Part shown: in pieces, positions 1 through 7,178 of the stretch | Numbering within the stretch: position 1 is the stretch's first letter | How the letters are laid out: every line of letters starts with the position of its first letter | Source of the DNA: SAR202 cluster bacterium | Lineage (GTDB): Bacteria; Chloroflexota; Dehalococcoidia; Lucifugimonadales; UBA1123 | DNA length: 9,635 nt | Assembly (NCBI GenBank): GCA_030743915.1 | Contig: JASLRP010000399.1 | Span: 1-9,635, forward strand | Direction of reading: 5' to 3' | Notes under the pieces: model-generated | What the model was told of the DNA's origin: nothing | Seen by the model: only the letters and a program-made list of their open reading frames with translations | The model's database searches: none | Translations under genes and position numbers: made by a program

Positions 1-1602
1 GTGTTCATGGATCGCGTCTGGGAGACTGCCCCCAACCCTCAGATGGGCCGAATTCAGACCAGCAACCCCTGCGGTGAAGAGTTTTTGGAGAACTATGGCA
101 ACTGCTGCCTGGGCTCCATAAACCTTGATCGCCACATCAAAGGAAACGGGTTTGATTGGGACGCCCTGGAGGACACCGTAAGGACAGCAGTCCGGTTCCT
201 GGATGATGTCATCGAGGTCAACAGCTTCCCTCTGCCCAAGCTTCGCGAAGTCAATCTGGCAACTCGACGCATCGGGCTGGGCGTCATGGGCTGGGCCGAT
301 GCCCTGATTCGCCTCAATCTGCCCTACGACTCTCAGAAGGCCCGCGACCTGGCCGAGGAGATGGGCGGATTCATCGAGAGCACCGCCTGGGACGAGTCCC
401 ACAATCTGGCCGTCGAGCGCGGCCCGTTCCCAGAGTACCCGAATTCCGCCTTGAAAGAGCGCGGACTGCCTCCGGTGCGCAACTCCAGCATCGTCACCAT
501 CGCTCCCACGGGAACGATCAGCCGCATCGCCGGTTGCTCCAGCGGCATCGAGCCTCACTTTGCGCTGGCGTGGTGGTCCAACGTCCTGTGGAAGGACCCC
601 GAGGGCGCGAGTTCCCGACTGCTGGACGCTCCGACCTCCATAACAGAAACCCTTCACAGAGAGTTGGGCGACGACGCTCGGGTGCGCAACGTCCTCCAGC
701 AGATCATCGAGAATCCAGACGGAGCCGAAAGCATCCTCAAGGAGCATGGCCTCGACCCTGCCATATTCCGCACGTCCATGACCATCAGCCCGGAGGCCCA
801 CGTTCGGATGCAGGCCGTCTGGCAGCATCACGTGACCAACTCCGTCTCCAAAACCATCAACCTGCCCAACAACGCGACCATCGAGGACGTTCACAACGCC
901 TACATGCTGGCTTGGGAGACGGGATGCAAGGCCGTGACCGTCTATCGCGATGGCTCCAAGTCCATGCAGGTGCTGGAGACCGGAGCGGAGTCGGCAGACG
1001 AGGACGACGCTTCGACCGGCAAGGAAGTCCTTATCCCCCGCCAGCGCCCGACCTCGGTCACCGGAGTCACCGACCGGATTCGCTCCGGTCACGGCAATAT
1101 GTACGTCAACATAACGTTCGACGACAACGGCAAGCCCTTCGAGGTGTTCACCAACCTGGGCAAGGCTGGTGGATGCGACTCGGCGAATCTGGAGGCGGTG
1201 TCTCGGCTGGTGTCCCTGGCCCTGCGCTCCGGAATCCGGCCTGACGAGATCGTGGAGCATCTCCAGGGCATCACCTGCTGCCCAGCATGGGACGGCGGAA
1301 CGCTGATCCGCTCGGCGCCCGACGCTGTCGCCCACGCTCTGGGGAACCATCTGCATGCCGACCACATCGCCCTCCAGGGTCACGGCCCCACCGAGGAGTC
1401 GAAGACGGTCGCTCAGTTGGGCCTTTTCCCGTCCAACCAGGCGGAATCTTCGACGCCCAGCGGAAGTGGCAATGGAAACGGCAACGGCCACACCGCCAGT
1501 CCCGTCGCCGCCGGCATCCGGTGCCCCAAATGCTCTGGCTCGCTGATCCCCCAGGAGGGATGCCTGAGCTGCCTGGACTGCGGATATTCAAAGTGCGAGT
1601 AG
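1..1602 (+). CDS. nrdJ: Adenosylcobalamin-dependent (class II) ribonucleotide reductase, C-terminal part (5' end outside window)
   Basis: This enzyme reduces ribonucleotides to deoxyribonucleotides in the cytoplasm, using a thiyl radical generated from coenzyme B12. The first base of the window is inside the gene; the apparent GTG start is an internal codon, because the N-terminal part of the barrel is missing. In the 533 residues present, NPCGE at 22-26 carries the radical cysteine (C24) with its Asn and Glu partners. NCCLGSINL at 34-42 holds the expected second active-site cysteine. A phosphate-binding PTGTIS loop lies at 169-174, followed by AGCSSGIEP to 185, and SVSKTINLPN is at 281-290. 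A TSCPD domain covers about 350-455. A Ser/Gly/Asn-rich linker (about 482-500) leads to a six-cysteine tail (C508, C511, C521, C524, C527, C532) of the sort that shuttles reducing equivalents to the active site. A strong hairpin terminator follows. The family assignment is secure; only the start is missing. Confidence 0.96.
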   Translation: MFMDRVWETAPNPQMGRIQTSNPCGEEFLENYGNCCLGSINLDRHIKGNGFDWDALEDTVRTAVRFLDDVIEVNSFPLPKLREVNLATRRIGLGVMGWADALIRLNLPYDSQKARDLAEEMGGFIESTAWDESHNLAVERGPFPEYPNSALKERGLPPVRNSSIVTIAPTGTISRIAGCSSGIEPHFALAWWSNVLWKDPEGASSRLLDAPTSITETLHRELGDDARVRNVLQQIIENPDGAESILKEHGLDPAIFRTSMTISPEAHVRMQAVWQHHVTNSVSKTINLPNNATIEDVHNAYMLAWETGCKAVTVYRDGSKSMQVLETGAESADEDDASTGKEVLIPRQRPTSVTGVTDRIRSGHGNMYVNITFDDNGKPFEVFTNLGKAGGCDSANLEAVSRLVSLALRSGIRPDEIVEHLQGITCCPAWDGGTLIRSAPDAVAHALGNHLHADHIALQGHGPTEESKTVAQLGLFPSNQAESSTPSGSGNGNGNGHTASPVAAGIRCPKCSGSLIPQEGCLSCLDCGYSKCE

Positions 1603-1627
1603 GCTCGTAGTCGGCTGACCGGTTTCA

Positions 1628-1680
1628 TGGGCCGCCTGTCCTTGATCTCTTGGGTCGAGGACAGGCGGCCCACTTGTTTT
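1628..1680 (+). terminator. Rho-independent terminator of nrdJ
   Basis: The arms at 1628-1642 (TGGGCCGCCTGTCCT) and 1658-1672 are perfect reverse complements over 15 bp, around a 15-base loop, and are followed by CTTGTTTT. The hairpin starts 26 bases after the nrdJ stop. There is no T-run on the other side, so it should act only on rightward transcripts. The ATG at 1627-1629 overlaps the stem, which argues against using it as the start of the next gene. Confidence 0.9.
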
Positions 1681-1707
1681 CGGCTACAACAACGAAAGGA
1701 ACCCAAT

Positions 1708-2478
1708 ATGGACAGGTTATCGTTGCTGAATATTCATCAGATTATCGCGGCTTCCTCTTGGGTTGGACTGCTATTCTGGGCTGGTGGCACTTACGTTACA
1801 CAGCCTTATGTGGTGGTATTCGGGATACTTATCTGGGGACTTTGCGCCAATCCGACCGCATCGCTATTCGTTGGGAGAGTAATCTCAGGTTTTCCAAATG
1901 AGTACAGACGGCAAACGCAACGTGTGGTAGCACAACCTAGAACCTTGCCTGATCGCGTAAACAAAATCGCTTTGAAGTTAGGCTACGTTCCGCCCAAGAG
2001 TTTCAGAGTGATCGAGAGTAATCGAATGTTTGCTGATACCACATATGGCACACTTACGGTTTCTTCAAGTCTGTATGACTTATCTTGGACATCGGTGTGG
2101 GACGCGCTCATAGGCCACGAACTCTATCACAATGAAGAATTCTCAACTGGCCGCGTTACCCGTCAATTCCTGATGATAGGCGTTTTCTTTATAGCGACGT
2201 TCACCATGTTGACCTTCCTGATGGGTTCAGACAGTACACTCAGCCTGTCATTCGCGATGTTATACTCCTCGGCCGCAACGATGGTGCTCGTGTACAGTCC
2301 AATTTCACATCGTAGCGAACATAATGCAGATTTGAGCGGGGACAAAGCGGCGGGAGCAAATGCGATGGTCAACTTGCTGAATCTCGTAGATTCTTGCAAC
2401 AATTCCCGCGGGACAACTGATGCAAGCATGTCGCACCCTTCTACTAGCCAGCGAATTCGAAGGCTCAATCGTCGTTAG
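1708..2478 (+). CDS. Membrane-bound M48 family (HtpX/Ste24-like) zinc metallopeptidase
   Basis: This is a predicted 256-residue zinc endopeptidase of the inner membrane. The zinc motif HELYH is at 137-141 (two His ligands and the catalytic Glu). The third-ligand segment SEHNADLSGDKAAG begins at 203 with E204 and matches the M48 E-x-x-AD pattern. The closing SHPSTSQRIRRL (242-253) is the family's usual C-terminal signature. Hydrophobic stretches lie at about 17-56 (one or two segments), 154-173 and 178-200, so the catalytic motif sits between membrane hairpins. ATG 1708 is chosen because GAAAGGA ends 7 bases before it; the longer frame from 1627 begins inside the nrdJ terminator. Base composition is lower in GC than the flanking genes, with TTA, AGA and ATA codons, which hints at transfer. 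It is flanked by a terminator and a long non-coding stretch, so it is probably transcribed alone. The substrate is unknown; a quality-control role like HtpX is only a family-based guess. Confidence 0.88.
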   Translation: MDRLSLLNIHQIIAASSWVGLLFWAGGTYVTQPYVVVFGILIWGLCANPTASLFVGRVISGFPNEYRRQTQRVVAQPRTLPDRVNKIALKLGYVPPKSFRVIESNRMFADTTYGTLTVSSSLYDLSWTSVWDALIGHELYHNEEFSTGRVTRQFLMIGVFFIATFTMLTFLMGSDSTLSLSFAMLYSSAATMVLVYSPISHRSEHNADLSGDKAAGANAMVNLLNLVDSCNNSRGTTDASMSHPSTSQRIRRLNRR

Positions 2479-2691
2479 TATGATTGTTCAATTTTGCCTG
2501 AGCGCCTGTTGCCATTACATACCTGAGAATGCCTCGGATCATTGATTTTAGCGTTGGCCTGAATCTGCAGGAACTGCGGTTTGTTCTGAAAACTGCAACG
2601 TCATTGACAGTCTTTATAGCGCAATTGCCGAACCACCAAATCATGATCTCTCGATATTCAGCCTTCCCTACCCGTCCCCTTCATGCCGGGG
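2479..2691. other. Non-coding AT-richer spacer between the M48 gene and pdxA
   Basis: No convincing gene is visible here on either strand. Frames are short and lack ribosome binding sites. A TTGACA at 2604-2609 has no matching -10 box 16-18 bases downstream. The composition resembles the preceding M48 gene more than the genes around it. A short CCCC/GGGG inverted repeat (2676-2679 and 2688-2691) abuts the TATAAT that probably drives pdxA. Confidence 0.6.
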
Positions 2692-2697
2692 TATAAT
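2692..2697 (+). promoter_or_regulatory. Candidate -10 box for pdxA
   Basis: A perfect TATAAT lies about 70 bases before the pdxA start codon, in otherwise non-coding DNA. No good -35 hexamer is present at 16-18 bases upstream (TACCCG at 17), so the site rests on the -10 alone. Initiation near 2704 would give a leader of roughly 60 bases. Confidence 0.45.
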
Positions 2698-2767
2698 GAA
2701 ACAAGCCTGATGACGTGTGTCGAACGGCCTTCACCAGCACCTAACCCCACAACGGAGCAAACATCCC

Positions 2768-3778
2768 ATGCCTGACAAACCACTGGTCGCCATTACTATG
2801 GGCGACGCCGCCGGTATCGGCGCCGAAGTCACCGCCAAAGCATTGCAGGACCCGTGGGTCTATGAGAAGTGCCGTCCGGTCGTGGTCGGGAGCGTCGCCG
2901 CTATGGACGCCGCCCTGCGACTCATCGAAGCATCAGGCGGGACTCGTCTGGCTCACGATGTCAATGAGGTCAAGGGCGAGCACGGGACCATCGACGTCCT
3001 GGACCTGGAGAACCTCGATTTCAACTCGCTGGAGTATGGCAAAGTGTCCCCGGTTTCGGGCAAAGCGTCCGTCGATTGGATTCTGAGGGCTGGAGAGTTG
3101 GCCGCTTCGGGTCAAGTCCAGGCCATCGCCACCGCGCCCATCAACAAAGAGGCTTGCGCTCTGGCCGGTCACGAGGACATCGGCCACATGGAGATTTTCC
3201 AGAGCCAGACCGGCTCAACCAACGTCGCCACTATGCTCATGGCCCGACAGCTACGCACCGTTCATCTGACCACTCACAAGTCTCTGAGGGTTGCCTGTGA
3301 CTTCGTGACCAAGGACAACGTGCTGGCAAAGATCGCCCTCACCGACGAGACCTTCAAGAAGTGGGGGTTCGAGACTCCCAAAATCGGGGTCGCGGCCCTC
3401 AACCCTCACGCAAGCGACGGCGGACTATTGGGTGATGAGGAAGCGAATCAGATAACGCCAGCGGTCGAAGAAGCCCGAGCGATGGGCATCGAGGCCACGG
3501 GGCCCGTTCCGGCTGACACGGTGTTCGTCCAGGCCATCGACGGCATGTACGACGCGGTCATCGCCATGTACCACGACCAGGGGCACATCCCCATCAAGGT
3601 TCACGACTGGGTCAGGAGCGTCAGCGTCAACCTGGGCCTGCCCTTCATTCGGACCTCGGTTGACCACGGCACCGCATTCGACATCGCAGGCAAGGGAATC
3701 GCCGACGCCACCAGCATGTTAGAGTCCATTCGGGTCGCAGTGTCCATAGCCAGCGACAACCGATTGCCCGACGTGTAA
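2768..3778 (+). CDS. pdxA: PdxA family NAD-dependent dehydrogenase (4-hydroxythreonine-4-phosphate dehydrogenase or PdxA2 type)
   Basis: The 336 residues match the usual family length. PdxA oxidises 4-phosphohydroxy-L-threonine in pyridoxal phosphate synthesis; PdxA2 relatives act on 4-phospho-D-threonate or D-erythronate. The N-terminus reads ITMGDAAGIGAEV (9-21), the family opening. APINKEA is at 124-130 and GHEDIGHMEIF at 134-144. The three metal-binding histidines are visible: H170 in TTHKSL, H214 in LNPHASDGG, and H269 in AMYHDQGH. LPFIRTSVDHGTAFDIAG (291-308) is strongly conserved. ATG 2768 is preferred because GGAG lies 10 bases before it and the family N-terminus begins there; the upstream GTG at 2717 adds an unconserved 17 residues. 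YHDQGHIPIK and GGLLG, in place of GGHMG, look closer to PdxA2 than to E. coli PdxA as I remember them, so the substrate is uncertain. No other vitamin B6 gene is in the window. Confidence 0.92.
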   Translation: MPDKPLVAITMGDAAGIGAEVTAKALQDPWVYEKCRPVVVGSVAAMDAALRLIEASGGTRLAHDVNEVKGEHGTIDVLDLENLDFNSLEYGKVSPVSGKASVDWILRAGELAASGQVQAIATAPINKEACALAGHEDIGHMEIFQSQTGSTNVATMLMARQLRTVHLTTHKSLRVACDFVTKDNVLAKIALTDETFKKWGFETPKIGVAALNPHASDGGLLGDEEANQITPAVEEARAMGIEATGPVPADTVFVQAIDGMYDAVIAMYHDQGHIPIKVHDWVRSVSVNLGLPFIRTSVDHGTAFDIAGKGIADATSMLESIRVAVSIASDNRLPDV

Positions 3779-3885
3779 ATCAGCAACAGTGTCGTGAGAA
3801 ATCCCTGATGACTCCACGACCGAAATCGTTCGACGTTCTGATTTCGTACAACCTGATACACAGCCCTTTATCAAAAGGAAACACA

Positions 3886-4686
3886 ATGCAAATCGCGTTC
3901 ATCGGCGGCGGAGTTATGGCCGAGGCCATCATCGGAGGCATCATCGAGTCCAAGATAGCCGACGCTCAGGACGTCCATGTCGGCGAGCCTGTGGAGGCCC
4001 GACGCGCCCATCTTGAGAACACTTACGGACTCATTGCCCACGCCAGCAATCGCGACGCCCTGGACGGCGCCGGACTGAGCGTGCTGGCCGTAAAGCCCCA
4101 GAGCCTGCCTTATGTCTTACCTGATCTCAAGGGCAAGCTGTCCAAAGACAACGCCCTTCTGTCCATAGTCGCCGGGGCGACCATGAAAACCCTGACCGAT
4201 GGGCTGGACCACAAGGCTGTCATACGAGTCATGCCCAACACTCCGGCCCAGATTGGGGCGGGCATGAGCGTGTGGACTGCCGCTCCCGAGGTGTCCGAGG
4301 ACAAGCGCGCCGCCACCAGTCAGATACTTGGCACGCTGGGCGAGGAGCTTTACGCCGACGACGAAAAGCTGATTGACATGGCGACTGCTTTGAGCGCCAG
4401 CGGCCCGGCTTATGTATTCTTGTTCATAGAGGCGCTGATAGACGCCGGCGTCTATCTGGGCATGGCCAGGGATGTGGCTCGACAGTTGGCGCTCCAGACC
4501 GTCCTGGGCAGCGCTCAGTTGGTGAAGGACACCGGAAACCACCCGGCGGTGTTGAAGGACATGGTGACCTCTCCTGGAGGCACGACCATAGAGGCAGTGA
4601 GAGCTTTCGAGGACGGCGGGTTCCGAGCAACGATATTCAGGGCAGTGAACGCCGCATACGAAAAGTCGAAAGCGTTGGGAGGCTAA
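3886..4686 (+). CDS. proC: Pyrroline-5-carboxylate reductase
   Basis: This enzyme catalyses the last step of proline synthesis, NAD(P)H-dependent reduction of 1-pyrroline-5-carboxylate, in the cytoplasm. The 266 residues agree with the family size. The N-terminal Rossmann fold opens with MQIAFIGGGVMAEAI (dinucleotide glycines at 7-9). AVKPQ is at 68-72 and IRVMPNTPAQIGAGM at 113-127. The C-terminal helical dimerisation domain has ALSASGPAYVFLFIEAL (168-184) and the signature LKDMVTSPGGTTIEAV (223-238), which includes the substrate-binding segment. ATG 3886 is chosen because AAAAGGAA ends 5 bases before it; a longer frame from 3808 adds 26 unconserved residues. The 107 bases after pdxA contain no clear terminator, so co-transcription with pdxA is possible. 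yggT starts 3 bases after the stop. Confidence 0.96.
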   Translation: MQIAFIGGGVMAEAIIGGIIESKIADAQDVHVGEPVEARRAHLENTYGLIAHASNRDALDGAGLSVLAVKPQSLPYVLPDLKGKLSKDNALLSIVAGATMKTLTDGLDHKAVIRVMPNTPAQIGAGMSVWTAAPEVSEDKRAATSQILGTLGEELYADDEKLIDMATALSASGPAYVFLFIEALIDAGVYLGMARDVARQLALQTVLGSAQLVKDTGNHPAVLKDMVTSPGGTTIEAVRAFEDGGFRATIFRAVNAAYEKSKALGG

Positions 4687-4689
4687 CGG

Positions 4690-4968
4690 GTGGAGGCATA
4701 TCTCGTAACGTTCGTTAATTATCTGATAATTGCGCTTAACATCGCGTTGTTCGCTCGGGTGATCAGTTCTTGGATCCCAATCAGCCCCAATAGTCCATTG
4801 TTCCCAATATTCAGCATCATCTACCAGATCACCGAGCCTATATTGGCCCCGATTCGGCAGATCATACGACAGGTCCTGCCCGGCATGGGGATGCTCGATT
4901 TTTCTCCAATGGTCGCGATCTTCTTACTGTGGGGCATCCAAGGATTGTTTTTCAGAGTTGTCGGCTAG
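4690..4968 (+). CDS. yggT: YggT family membrane protein
   Basis: This small integral membrane protein of 92 residues belongs to the YggT family, whose role is not settled; relatives have been linked to osmotic-shock tolerance and to cell-division or plastid nucleoid functions. Hydrophobic helices are at about 4-27 and 70-90. They flank the conserved ARVISSWIP (22-30) and the ITEPILAPIRQ motif with the following LDFSPMVA. The start is GTG 4690, with GGGAGG at 4677-4682 inside the end of proC and 7 bases of spacing, so translation is probably coupled to proC. proC-yggT adjacency is a common arrangement. The next gene is convergent, 36 bases away, and no terminator better than a 5-bp stem was seen between them. 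Confidence 0.93.
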   Translation: MEAYLVTFVNYLIIALNIALFARVISSWIPISPNSPLFPIFSIIYQITEPILAPIRQIIRQVLPGMGMLDFSPMVAIFLLWGIQGLFFRVVG

Positions 4969-5004
4969 AATTGCTCGATTCTTCCGTTGGCGCCCGCTCC
5001 TGCA

Positions 5005-6003
5005 TTAAATGAAAAGTGGCTTGGCCACCTCATCAACGAAACTCCGAGCCAACACTTCGTAACCCTTTGCGTCTGGGTGCAATTCGTCGGGAAGCATGTC
5101 AACATACTCTGGGCCAAAGATTTTCAAGCCGTCGACGTAGTGAATGTTGGAATCCCCTTGAGCTTTGAGCAGTTCGACGGCGTCCGTGACTTCCTCCCGC
5201 ATGTCCGACAGGCTGAATCCGACCGAGTTACGGGTGGTCTCTCTGGGCGGTGAGAAGATCGGCGAGATCACTGCGAACGGAGTGTTGGGATGCTTCTCTC
5301 TCACTATCGAAGCGAATCCGATGATTGCGGGTTTGAACGTGCGGACGTTCAGGCTCTCTGAACCCTGGATGTTGATACCGACCTTCATTGACAGAAAGTC
5401 GGCAGAAAGGTCTCGAATCATGCGAGCGAGCATCGGTTCCAGGTGGCAATTTCCCCCGTAACCAAGACACGTCAGATTGTATCCGCGATCCCTCGCGACT
5501 ATCGCGGGCCAGGTCATACTGGGACTCGCGGCGGCCCTGCAATGGGTGATGGAGCTACCGTAAGTTACCCATTTGGGCCGGTCATCTTCGTAGGGAATCA
5601 GGCTGGCGCCGTCTTCGATCTCCAGCGATCTCAGGCACACTTTTCCATGCTGAGGCAGCCACATCTCGATTAGGCGCTGGCCGTCTGGCAATCCAGAAAT
5701 GGTTAAATCATCGTCGCCGTCAGCAAGAAGAGACACAACAAGTTCGCCGTCGCAGTAAACATCGACTAACTGTGGGTCGTCAGATTCTACAGTCAACGAA
5801 GCTTTGAGCGATGACGAATCGGTGAGAAACGAAACTCGCACCCCGGCTGGCATGGCCGCTCGCTCTTGCAACGCCTCCGGCTGATACAGGTCCAGTTCTT
5901 CGAAAGGCAAACGCCAGGGGACGACCCCATTGCCCGTCACATTCAGAGAAATTGCGCCCTGCCATGTCAGTCGCGGGTCATCTGGCGTTATCAAATCGGA
6001 CAT
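5005..6003 (-). CDS. SGNH/GDSL-like hydrolase with N-terminal beta-sandwich (SsfX3-like layout)
   Basis: This is a 332-residue predicted esterase, acylhydrolase or acyltransferase. The C-terminal half carries the SGNH blocks. Block I is TYGSSITHC (147-155, nucleophile probably S151 in GSS rather than GDS). The glycine block is in LGYGGNCHLEP (180-190). Block III is KVGIN (207-211, N211). Block V is DELHPD (306-311, catalytic D306 and H309). Residues 10-135 are beta-rich and hydrophilic, ending in LRSLEIEDGA, and resemble the N-terminal sandwich of the polyketide-tailoring acyltransferase SsfX3. No signal peptide or membrane segment is visible, so the enzyme should be cytoplasmic. It is last in the minus-strand gene run, 44 bases after yggU. 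The start is the ATG at 6003, with GGTGGAG just upstream at a tight spacing. The substrate cannot be told from the sequence. Confidence 0.85.
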   Translation of the reverse strand: MSDLITPDDPRLTWQGAISLNVTGNGVVPWRLPFEELDLYQPEALQERAAMPAGVRVSFLTDSSSLKASLTVESDDPQLVDVYCDGELVVSLLADGDDDLTISGLPDGQRLIEMWLPQHGKVCLRSLEIEDGASLIPYEDDRPKWVTYGSSITHCRAAASPSMTWPAIVARDRGYNLTCLGYGGNCHLEPMLARMIRDLSADFLSMKVGINIQGSESLNVRTFKPAIIGFASIVREKHPNTPFAVISPIFSPPRETTRNSVGFSLSDMREEVTDAVELLKAQGDSNIHYVDGLKIFGPEYVDMLPDELHPDAKGYEVLARSFVDEVAKPLFI

Positions 6004-6047
6004 ATCTCCACCCCGTCATGAGCTTGATTTTGTCTCTGAATGGCGCG

Positions 6048-6320
6048 CTATGAAATAGGGTGAGATGAGGCGAACCTCCCCAACACCTCTTTGCTAGTCG
6101 CGCCATCCACCCTCACGGTCTTGTTGCGGGACGTGTGGCCTCGGACGATCTCGATGTCACGCTTCGAAACGCCGATGTGCTTCGACAGCAGAGCGATCAC
6201 AGCGTCGTTGGCTTTTCCGCGTTCTGGCGCCGCAGTGACGCGCACCTTGACCAGACCATCGCTGCCGACCTCAATCGAGTTGCGTTTGGCCTTTGGCACG
6301 ACCCTTATTTGCAAGTCCAT
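6048..6320 (-). CDS. yggU: DUF167 / YggU family protein
   Basis: This 90-residue protein belongs to the widespread DUF167 (YggU) family, which has no settled biochemical role. The hallmark VRVTAAPERGKANDAVIALL (26-45) is complete, followed by the second conserved block IVRGHTSRNKTVRVDG (58-73). It starts 15 bases after the upstream dehydrogenase stop, and no strong Shine-Dalgarno is visible, so translation may depend on the upstream gene. In many bacteria yggU lies directly after proC and yggT on the same strand; here it is on the opposite strand with the SGNH gene between. Confidence 0.92.
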   Translation of the reverse strand: MDLQIRVVPKAKRNSIEVGSDGLVKVRVTAAPERGKANDAVIALLSKHIGVSKRDIEIVRGHTSRNKTVRVDGATSKEVLGRFASSHPIS

Positions 6321-6335
6321 TTCAGACGGAAAGCC

Positions 6336-7094
6336 CTAGGCGTGGGCCAGCGCGCCGCCGTCTATGAATATGGTCTGGCCAGTCACGAAGTCGCACGCGT
6401 CGGACGCCAGATAAACCAGCAGTGAAGCCAGATCGTTCGGGTGGCCTCTACGCCTGGATGGCAGGTAGCGCACCAAGAGTTCTTTCTGGTTCTCTTCGGT
6501 CTGTTCCTCGGGAGTTATCCAACCCGCGCCAATTGAGTTGACGCGGATGTTCTCCCGCCCCCACTCCAGGGACAGAGCAGAGGTCAACTGATGGATGGCT
6601 CCCTGAGCGGCGCAGGCGGCCACGGAGTTCCACAGTCCACGCACGGACAGAGCGGAGCCGATGTTCACGATTCGTCCGCCGCCCTGCTCCAGCATCACGT
6701 TCCCTGCCGCCTGACAGCACAAGAACATGGACTTCACGTTGAAGTCCATCAGTGTGTCCCATTCGGATTCTTCGACCTTCTCGAAGCGTTTGCCGAACTC
6801 GGCGCGGGCGTTGTTCACCAGGATGTCCAGTTTCCCCAGTTCGGAGACCGCCGACGCGACCATCGCGTTCACGCTGGCGGCGTTTCGTACGTCTGTGGTG
6901 ATGGCCACGGACTTGCGGCCCTGCTTTTCCACTGCCGCAACCGCATCGGCCATGTCGGAGTTCTCGGCTCCTGCGACGGCAACATCTGCGCCTGCCTCAG
7001 CCAACGCCGAAGCCAGGTGCGGAGTCCAGCCCCGTCGGTCGGCGGTGATTATCGCTGCTTTTCCAGTCAGGTCCCATTCCTGGGGGATAGCCAT
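6336..7094 (-). CDS. Short-chain dehydrogenase/reductase fold protein with degenerate active site
   Basis: The 252 residues keep the overall SDR fold: an N-terminal Rossmann unit, DILVNNA (90-96), DFNVKSMF (117-124, tetrad Asn N119), RIVNIGSALS (141-150), RVNSIGAGWI (184-193) and the closing TGQTIFIDGG (238-247). The functional positions are altered. The glycine motif TGxxxGIG reads TADRRGWT (17-24), NNAG reads NNAR, and 13 residues after S147, where the catalytic Tyr should be, is A160, with Q164 in place of the Lys of YxxxK. The reading frame is intact, so this is not ordinary decay. ATG 7094 is preferred because AGAGGA lies 6 bases before it; the ATG at 7127 lacks a ribosome binding site. 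It follows the intact dehydrogenase by 84 bases and precedes yggU by 15. It may be a structural or regulatory partner, or use another chemistry; this is inference. Confidence 0.9.
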   Translation of the reverse strand: MAIPQEWDLTGKAAIITADRRGWTPHLASALAEAGADVAVAGAENSDMADAVAAVEKQGRKSVAITTDVRNAASVNAMVASAVSELGKLDILVNNARAEFGKRFEKVEESEWDTLMDFNVKSMFLCCQAAGNVMLEQGGGRIVNIGSALSVRGLWNSVAACAAQGAIHQLTSALSLEWGRENIRVNSIGAGWITPEEQTEENQKELLVRYLPSRRRGHPNDLASLLVYLASDACDFVTGQTIFIDGGALAHA

Positions 7095-7178
7095 TCGATG
7101 TCCTCTTTTCTTGGTGTCGCTCCCCATCGGCCTGGGGAAGCGGAATATTGTCGATTGAAGCGGCCCGGTCCGTCTGGA

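Noticed and set aside
534..1244. Long open frame (236 codons) on the plus strand inside nrdJ
   Set aside because: It lies wholly within the nrdJ coding sequence in another frame, is rich in Arg/Gly/His/Gln as expected from a shifted GC-rich frame, and shows no family motif.
2604..2609. Perfect TTGACA in the spacer before pdxA
   Set aside because: No -10-like hexamer lies 16-18 bases downstream; the nearest TTTATA is only 3 bases away.
3829..3860. TTCGAC and GATACA as a promoter for proC
   Set aside because: The spacing is 20 bases and both hexamers are poor matches, so it does not stand out from background.
4967..4982. 5-bp stem between yggT and the convergent SGNH gene
   Set aside because: It is too short and AT-rich to act as a terminator, and no T-run follows.
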